Below, piece by piece: positions 58,353 through 64,000 of a stretch of 64,000 bases of DNA. The stretch comes from Acinetobacter piscicola (GTDB lineage: Bacteria > Pseudomonadota > Gammaproteobacteria > Pseudomonadales > Moraxellaceae). Location of the stretch: contig NZ_NIFO01000004.1 in the NCBI RefSeq assembly GCF_002233755.1, positions 124,001 to 188,000 of the forward strand. The letters run 5' to 3'. Each line of letters starts with the position of its first letter. The first letter of the stretch is position 1. Position numbers and translations under genes: made by a program. The notes beneath the pieces are model-generated. The model did not search any database, was not told the origin of the DNA, and saw only the letters and a list, made by a program, of their open reading frames with translations.

Positions 58353-60245
58353 TTATAAGGGTGAATTGTCGTTATCTCGTGTGACATTGATCCGATCCTG
58401 ATCGTTATGTGAAGCTTGAACACGTTCAAGCCCTGATTCATCTTGATTTGGATCATCTTTAAATTTACTTGGATCTTGAGTCGAAGCTTGGGTATCGCTC
58501 TCAAATAAATGTTCAAGTTCTGACAAGAAATTCTTGTAACTTTCAAACACCTTTTGTTCATCTGCATAAATATGCTGCTGTCGAGATAAAAGCTCCTCAT
58601 CGTAGTTTCGAAATAACTCAATACTGTTGTAGGCATCAGTTTTAGAAACACCCAATTCACATAGCATGCGATAGCCCATACCGAGTGAGGTTAGATAGGT
58701 TTCACGCCAAATATGCTTAACACCTAAATCACGTAATAAGTGTGTATGGTGACGATCACGTGCACGAGCTAATAATGTTAGATTTGGATAATTCAAGCGA
58801 ATATGGCGTGCAACATTCATTGAATCTTCAACATCATCTATTGCTAAAACAAAAACTTTAGCATGTTCAATACCTGCCGAACGCAATAGATCAGGCAAAG
58901 TCACATCACCATAATATAATGTTCCACCATAACGGCGAACAAAATCGATTCTTTGTAAATTGTTATCAATCGCCGTAAATTTAAAATGTTGCACACGTGC
59001 TAAACGCGCAACAATTTGTCCAACGCGACCAAAACCTGCAATGATTAACGCAGGGTGTTGATTGGGAATATCATCATATTCAGGTTCAATTCCTTTATTC
59101 AGCAAGGGAACAATTTTATTATTCACCAACCAGAAGAAGATCGGTGTCATTACCATAGAAAGTGTGACGACTAAAGTAATCGGTTCTATGATGGCTTGAG
59201 TAAGGACTTTTTCACTTTTAGCAACATTGAGTACCACAAATGCGAATTCACCGCCTTGAGCCAAACACACAGCAACCATAAAACTATTTGACCAACTCAT
59301 ATTTTTAAGGCGTGCAATGATTAACATCACCAATGCTTTGATCAAGATCAAAGCAAGTGCTCCACCGATAATCAATAACGGCATATCAACAATTAAAGAC
59401 AATTGTGTGGTCATACCCACAGTCATAAAAAATAGACCGAGTAATAAGCCTTTAAATGGCGCAATACTGGCTTCTAATTCATGACGGAATTCTGAATCTG
59501 CTAATAAAACACCCGTGAGGAATGCGCCTAGTGTGGTGCTTAATCCGATAAAATCCATCAGTAGAACAACACCGAGGACAATGAAAAGTCCAACCGCTGT
59601 AATCAGTTCTGTTGCTCCACTGTTCGCAACAAAACGGAAAAAAGGGCGCATCACATAACGGCTGAATAAAAATAAACCTGTGAATGTCGCAATGATCGCT
59701 GCAAAGTAAGCGACGCCGTGATGAGTAGACTCACCACCTGCCAGTATGGGAATGATTGCAAGTAATGGAATTGCTGCAATATCTTGAAAAAGTAATATTG
59801 AGAAAGATTGCTGACCATGCGTGGTATTGAGTTGTTGTTTTTCTGCAAGCAGTTGCAAGACAAACGCTGTAGAAGAAAGAGCAAGGGCAAATCCAATCAC
59901 GAAGCTTGCAGAGAGAGACTGTTGGAGAAGCAGATATGCTATTCCCATCAGGACCAGTCCTGTTACAACGACTTGCAATGTTCCCATAACAAAAATGGAT
60001 TGGCGCATTTCCCAAAGCCGCTGCGGACGAAGCTCTAGACCAATCAAAAACATCAGTAGAATCACACCAAATTCGGCAAGATGCATGATCTCTTCAGGAT
60101 CATTGGCAATATTAAATACGCTAGGGCCAAGTATGATTCCTGTAAATAAATAACCGAGTACTGTGGCAATCCCGAATTTTTTACCCAAAGGAACCAGTAA
60201 TAGAGCTGCACCAAGGAAAATGGTAATTTGTAATAACAGTGACAT
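58353..60245 (-). CDS. CPA2 cation:proton antiporter, KefB/KefC type
   Basis: 630-residue membrane protein with about 12-13 helices in residues 1-380 and the CPA2 motifs LFLIGLELRP, ALALSSTAFVLQLL and FLTGVLLADSEFRHELEASI. A TrkA-N (RCK) domain follows, recognised by ALIIAGFGRVGQIVARL (about 405) with Asp in TAIDNNLQRIDF for NAD(H). Such proteins release K+ in exchange for H+ during electrophile stress, gated by glutathione; whether this is a KefB or KefC orthologue is not settled by sequence alone. The last 50 residues are charged and disordered. No kefF/kefG partner is adjacent. Confidence 0.9.
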   Translation of the reverse strand: MSLLLQITIFLGAALLLVPLGKKFGIATVLGYLFTGIILGPSVFNIANDPEEIMHLAEFGVILLMFLIGLELRPQRLWEMRQSIFVMGTLQVVVTGLVLMGIAYLLLQQSLSASFVIGFALALSSTAFVLQLLAEKQQLNTTHGQQSFSILLFQDIAAIPLLAIIPILAGGESTHHGVAYFAAIIATFTGLFLFSRYVMRPFFRFVANSGATELITAVGLFIVLGVVLLMDFIGLSTTLGAFLTGVLLADSEFRHELEASIAPFKGLLLGLFFMTVGMTTQLSLIVDMPLLIIGGALALILIKALVMLIIARLKNMSWSNSFMVAVCLAQGGEFAFVVLNVAKSEKVLTQAIIEPITLVVTLSMVMTPIFFWLVNNKIVPLLNKGIEPEYDDIPNQHPALIIAGFGRVGQIVARLARVQHFKFTAIDNNLQRIDFVRRYGGTLYYGDVTLPDLLRSAGIEHAKVFVLAIDDVEDSMNVARHIRLNYPNLTLLARARDRHHTHLLRDLGVKHIWRETYLTSLGMGYRMLCELGVSKTDAYNSIELFRNYDEELLSRQQHIYADEQKVFESYKNFLSELEHLFESDTQASTQDPSKFKDDPNQDESGLERVQASHNDQDRINVTRDNDNSPL

Positions 60246-60403
60246 CCATGCGCCTTTTGTCTTTCTCTTCTATCGAAATTGTAACTTGGTTTTGTGACCG
60301 ATTTTGAGCTATTTATGTGGTAATTTTCTTTTAAATCCAGCTGTGATCGCTATCTTTGGAAATGAGTTCTAAATCATTCTTATGCAAAAACAATACTAAT
60401 CTG

Positions 60404-62629
60404 CTAACTCAATTCTTGAGGATCGACATCAATCGTCAATTTCATATTCGATGGTTTTTGATGCAAAAGGTTTTGCCACCATTGGCGAATATAGAAATGC
60501 ATTTTTGCACGATCTTGAGATAACAATACAACATGCGCTTGGTAACGACCTGCTTTACGCTCCATTGGAGCAGGAATTGGCCCCCAAATATCAATCAAAT
60601 TGTCTTCAGAAGTTTGTCTGAGTAATTGTGTCATTTCAGTGAGAAATTTTAGATTTTCATCCTGATTTTTAGATTCGCAACGAATCAAAATGGCATAACG
60701 GCAAGGTGGTAATAAAGCGACTTGACGATCTTTTAAGGTTTGTTTGGCAAATGCACGATAATCTTTTTCAATTAAAGTATTTAACAGTGGATGATCTGGG
60801 CGTAGTGTTTGTAGATAAACTTCGCCTTTTTTGTCACCACGTCCTGCACGCCCTGCAACTTGAATGATCAATTGTGCAGTACGCTCAGTCGCACGGAAAT
60901 CAACACTCAATAAACCCGCATCTACATCTAAAATAGCCACCAAAGTCACGTAAGGAAAATGATGTCCTTTGGCAAGCATTTGTGTGCCCAGTAAAATAGT
61001 GGGTTCACTTTTTTGAATCTGATCATAAATGCGTTGCCAGCTTCCTACCCGACTAGTCGAGTCGCGATCGACTCTAAGCACAGGGAAGTTTGGGAAAAGT
61101 TCATTTAATGTTTCTTCAACTTTGGCAGTACCCATTCCAATCGGTTTTAATTGGGTGTGATTGCACTTAGGGCATGCATCAGGTAAGCGATTAATTGTGC
61201 CACAATGATGACAATGTAAATGCTGATAAGGTTTAAGGTGTAAGGTGAAATGTGCATCACAATGTGGGCAATTGGCTTGCCAACCACAACTTTCACAAAT
61301 GAGAACAGGTGCATAACCACGTCGATTTAAGAAAATTAAAACCTGTTCTTTTTTCTCTAAACGTTTTCTAATTTCAGTGATTAAGGCATCACTTAGACCA
61401 TTTTGTTTTTTAGCGACTTTTAAATCAATGATATGCATCTTAGGCATGACCGCTGTGCCTGCACGCTGATTTAACTCGATACGTGTCAGCTTTTCTTGGC
61501 GCGCCAAATAATAACTATCAATACTTGGTGTCGCAGAACCTAAAATGATCGGGCAGTTTTCAAGATGCGCACGGTACATGGCGACATCACGTGCATGATA
61601 GCGAAAACCTTCTTGTTGTTTAAATGAAAGATCATGTTCTTCATCTAAAATAATTAAGCCCAAATTGGGTAGGGGCGTATAAATTGCAGAACGTGTTCCA
61701 AGAATAATAGAAGCTTTTCCAGTTTGTGCATGTTGCCAAGCTTGTAAGCGTTTAGTGTCGTTTAAACCTGAATGGAGTAGCGCAATATTGCAGTGAAAGC
61801 GTGATTGAAAACGGCTAATGGTTTGTGGGGTTAAACCAATTTCTGGTACTAAAACAAGAACTTGTTTGCCTTGTTTAAGCACTTCGTGCATGACTTGTAA
61901 ATAGACTTCTGTTTTACCGCTGCCTGTTAAACCATCCAATAAAAAGGCTTGGTATTTATTCTGCGCTTTTAAAATGGTTTGAATGGCTTTCTTCTGGTCT
62001 TCATTCGGTGTTAATGGCATTTGCGCCAATTGCACAGGTTCAGGTTTGAAATTTTGCTCTTCTAAATCACAACGGACGATTTCTTTTTTCTCAAGTGCTT
62101 TCAATGTTGCTGTTTCAATACCACTTAAATTAAGAATATTTTCATGCGTACCTTGAGGGTGTAATTTTAGAATTTTATATGCTTCTTGTTGTTTTTCAGA
62201 ACGTTTTACTTTGTCTTCAGCATTTAAATCCAAAACTTTCCACATTCTTGCTAAAAGATTGTAGGGTTTGCCTTGACGCAATAATGTAGGTAAAGCTGTT
62301 TGAATGACCTCACCTATTGGAAATTGATAATATTGCGCAGACCATGTCAGTAAACTTAAAACTTTACTGTCTAAAATCGTTTGATCATCTAATAACTCAG
62401 TAATGAATTTGAGTTTGAAATGTGAGTCTATAGGTTCATCCAATGCAATTTTTTTGACAATGATACCCACAAGATTTTGCCTGCCAAAAGAAACGGCAAC
62501 ACGTGCTCCGATTTCTGCTTGAGCATATTGTTCAGCACTGACTTGATAGTCAAAACAGTCGTTCAAATAAACAGGAACAGCAACCTGAATACGGTGAATG
62601 TGTTGTGGCGTATCAATTGTGTTCGGCAT
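60404..62629 (-). CDS. priA: Primosomal replication protein N' (PriA helicase)
   Basis: 3'-5' DNA helicase that reloads the replisome at forks left by RecBCD/RecA repair. The 3'-OH-binding N-terminal domain is in residues 1-105. Walker A LDGLTGSGKTEVYLQV is near residue 235, the DEEH box in LGLIILDEEHDLSFKQQE near 330, and the zinc cysteines in CESCGWQANCPHCDAHF and CHHCGTINRLPDACPKC. The C-terminal helicase motifs VAGRAGRG and ILLGTQMLAKGHHFP complete it. The length of 741 matches the family. It is monocistronic and diverges from gspF. Confidence 0.96.
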   Translation of the reverse strand: MPNTIDTPQHIHRIQVAVPVYLNDCFDYQVSAEQYAQAEIGARVAVSFGRQNLVGIIVKKIALDEPIDSHFKLKFITELLDDQTILDSKVLSLLTWSAQYYQFPIGEVIQTALPTLLRQGKPYNLLARMWKVLDLNAEDKVKRSEKQQEAYKILKLHPQGTHENILNLSGIETATLKALEKKEIVRCDLEEQNFKPEPVQLAQMPLTPNEDQKKAIQTILKAQNKYQAFLLDGLTGSGKTEVYLQVMHEVLKQGKQVLVLVPEIGLTPQTISRFQSRFHCNIALLHSGLNDTKRLQAWQHAQTGKASIILGTRSAIYTPLPNLGLIILDEEHDLSFKQQEGFRYHARDVAMYRAHLENCPIILGSATPSIDSYYLARQEKLTRIELNQRAGTAVMPKMHIIDLKVAKKQNGLSDALITEIRKRLEKKEQVLIFLNRRGYAPVLICESCGWQANCPHCDAHFTLHLKPYQHLHCHHCGTINRLPDACPKCNHTQLKPIGMGTAKVEETLNELFPNFPVLRVDRDSTSRVGSWQRIYDQIQKSEPTILLGTQMLAKGHHFPYVTLVAILDVDAGLLSVDFRATERTAQLIIQVAGRAGRGDKKGEVYLQTLRPDHPLLNTLIEKDYRAFAKQTLKDRQVALLPPCRYAILIRCESKNQDENLKFLTEMTQLLRQTSEDNLIDIWGPIPAPMERKAGRYQAHVVLLSQDRAKMHFYIRQWWQNLLHQKPSNMKLTIDVDPQELS

Positions 62630-62783
62630 ATATAATATTCAATGGCTCAGTGATGAAATTGTATCGTGTACAGATTCGGCTTATGTTAGAGTGTGATCAT
62701 CATTTATAGACATAAATATGAATGATTTTTAGGGTTTGACGCAACAGCGTAATCAAAAAATTTTGGAAAACTAGAGCATAATA

Positions 62784-63989
62784 ATGCCAGCATATCAGTT
62801 TACTGCGATAGACACTTCTGGAAAACAGCAAAAAGGTGTGTTAGAGGGAGATTCAGCACGCCAGATTCGCCAACAATTACGGGATAAAGAACTTATTCCT
62901 GTAACTGTAGATGCTGTTGAGCAAAAAGACAAAAACAAAACTTCAGGGTTATTTCAGCGCAAATTTTCTGCCTATGATTTAGCCCTTATGACACGTCAGC
63001 TTTCCGTGTTGGTTGCGGCTGCTATTCCATTAGAAGAGGCGTTACGTGCTGTGGCTAAGCAAAGTGAAAAAGCCCATGTACAAAACCTATTGCTTTCAGC
63101 ACGTTCTAAAGTTTTGGAAGGGCATTCTTTGGCTCAAGCGATGCAACAAACTGGAAGTTTTCCAGATTTATACATTGCAACAGTGGCGGCAGGTGAGCGA
63201 TCAGGGCATTTGGATTTAATCCTGGATCAATTATCAGACTACACCGAAAATCGTTTTGCGATGCAGAAGAAAATTCAAGGTGCAATGATTTATCCGATCA
63301 TTCTCATGCTGATGTCTTTTGCGATCGTCATGGGCTTAATGACCTATGTGGTTCCAGATATTGTCAAAACATTTGATCAGAGTAAGCAAGCATTGCCGTG
63401 GATTACTGTTGCTCTAATGAAAGCCAGTGAGCTGATCCGCCAAGCTTGGCCATTTATGTTGGTTGCCAGCGTGGTCGGAATATTTCTATTAATACGTTTT
63501 CTGCGTACTTCAGCTGGGCATTATGCTTTTGATCGTTTAACACTCAGATTGCCATTATTCGGTAAATTATCGCGTGGTATAAATGCAGCACGATTCGCGA
63601 GTACCTTGTCTATTTTGACTCAATCTGGCGTACCTTTGGTGGATGCATTGAAAATTGGTGCAGCAGTCAGTAGCAATTGGGTGATACGTGATGCTGTAAA
63701 TATCGCGGCAGAGAAAGTCACAGAAGGTGGAAACCTAGCAACTCAATTGGAACGCTGTGGTTACTTTCCACCAATGATGGTACAAATGATCAAAAGTGGT
63801 GAAGCTTCTGGTGAATTAGATCGAATGTTGAGTCGAGCATCGGATATGCAAGATCGTGAAGTATCTTCATTTATTTCAACCTTACTGGCTTTATTAGAAC
63901 CTTTAATGTTGGTTTTCATGGCGGGTATTGTTTTGGTTATTGTGATTGCGGTGATGTTGCCAATCGTCAATATGAACAATATGATCTAA
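62784..63989 (+). CDS. gspF: Type II secretion inner-membrane protein GspF
   Basis: Polytopic inner-membrane platform protein of the type II secretion system. Two GspF domains, each with a helical cytoplasmic part, lie near residues 65-190 and 270-395, and the family motifs LVAAAIPLEEALRAV and TLSILTQSGVPLVDALKIG are visible. Three membrane helices occur near 168-190, 220-240 and 373-395. The N-terminal AYQFTAIDTSGKQQKGVLEG is typical of GspF/XcpS rather than PilC. The length of 401 is standard. It diverges from priA; the gene after it lies outside the window. Confidence 0.93.
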   Translation: MPAYQFTAIDTSGKQQKGVLEGDSARQIRQQLRDKELIPVTVDAVEQKDKNKTSGLFQRKFSAYDLALMTRQLSVLVAAAIPLEEALRAVAKQSEKAHVQNLLLSARSKVLEGHSLAQAMQQTGSFPDLYIATVAAGERSGHLDLILDQLSDYTENRFAMQKKIQGAMIYPIILMLMSFAIVMGLMTYVVPDIVKTFDQSKQALPWITVALMKASELIRQAWPFMLVASVVGIFLLIRFLRTSAGHYAFDRLTLRLPLFGKLSRGINAARFASTLSILTQSGVPLVDALKIGAAVSSNWVIRDAVNIAAEKVTEGGNLATQLERCGYFPPMMVQMIKSGEASGELDRMLSRASDMQDREVSSFISTLLALLEPLMLVFMAGIVLVIVIAVMLPIVNMNNMI

Positions 63990-64000
63990 GCGGACGATAT

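Overview
The window is ordinary chromosomal sequence from a low-GC gammaproteobacterium, almost certainly Acinetobacter. The basis is AT-rich codon use, a divergent ponA / pilMNOPQ locus followed by aroK-aroB-SPOR gene-gltBD, separate recC-recB-recD genes, a CbpM/CbpA pair, and a polyphosphate:AMP phosphotransferase (PAP) very like the Acinetobacter johnsonii enzyme as I remember it. No rRNA, tRNA, insertion sequence, prophage or CRISPR array was seen.

Layout. 1-9586: penicillin-binding protein 1A (cut by the window edge) diverges from the type IV pilus assembly operon pilMNOPQ, which runs on into aroK, aroB and a SPOR-domain gene. 9587-15980: a 418-base regulatory region and then glutamate synthase gltB-gltD. 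16283-17173: a PF10118-type metal-dependent hydrolase. 17261-23474 (minus): a six-gene Mrp/Mnh-type Na+/H+ antiporter operon with A and B fused. 23915-26808 (minus): an SF1 helicase and an ABC/OLD-like ATPase forming a two-gene unit. 27070-29070: a PhoX phosphatase. 29318-36320 (minus): hisIE, an FAD monooxygenase, a patatin-like protein and the ubiquinone genes ubiE-ubiJ-ubiB. 36670-39655: an FFLEELY-like protein, PAP and a DUF697-like membrane protein. 39842-49187: recC, recB, recD. 49741-64000: a class C beta-lactamase-like esterase, rpsO-pnp, a CorA-type transporter, a YdcH/DUF465 protein, cbpM/cbpA, hslO, a KefB/C-type antiporter, priA and the type II secretion gene gspF.

Gene groups that work together. 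PilM-N-O-P-Q form the inner-membrane to outer-membrane bridge of the type IV pilus, used for twitching and DNA uptake. GltB and GltD form glutamate synthase, and their upstream region carries a textbook sigma-54 promoter with two NtrC-like sites. RecB, RecC and RecD form the double-strand-break repair nuclease. UbiE, UbiJ and UbiB act in ubiquinone synthesis. rpsO and pnp keep their usual order with hairpins between them. PhoX, behind a half-conserved Pho box, and PAP both touch phosphate metabolism.

Most unusual signals: (1) the helicase-ATPase pair, which resembles Gabija in arrangement but lacks a TOPRIM nuclease and has a Gln where the catalytic Walker B Glu is expected; (2) a strictly phased 12-base degenerate tandem repeat that includes one perfect DnaA box and overlaps the recD start codon; (3) the NtrC/sigma-54 architecture upstream of gltB; (4) an unlisted 45-codon ORF with a good ribosome binding site, convergent with hslO; (5) a family of REP-like palindromes between convergent genes. 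All family names come from motif recognition by eye; no database search was possible.
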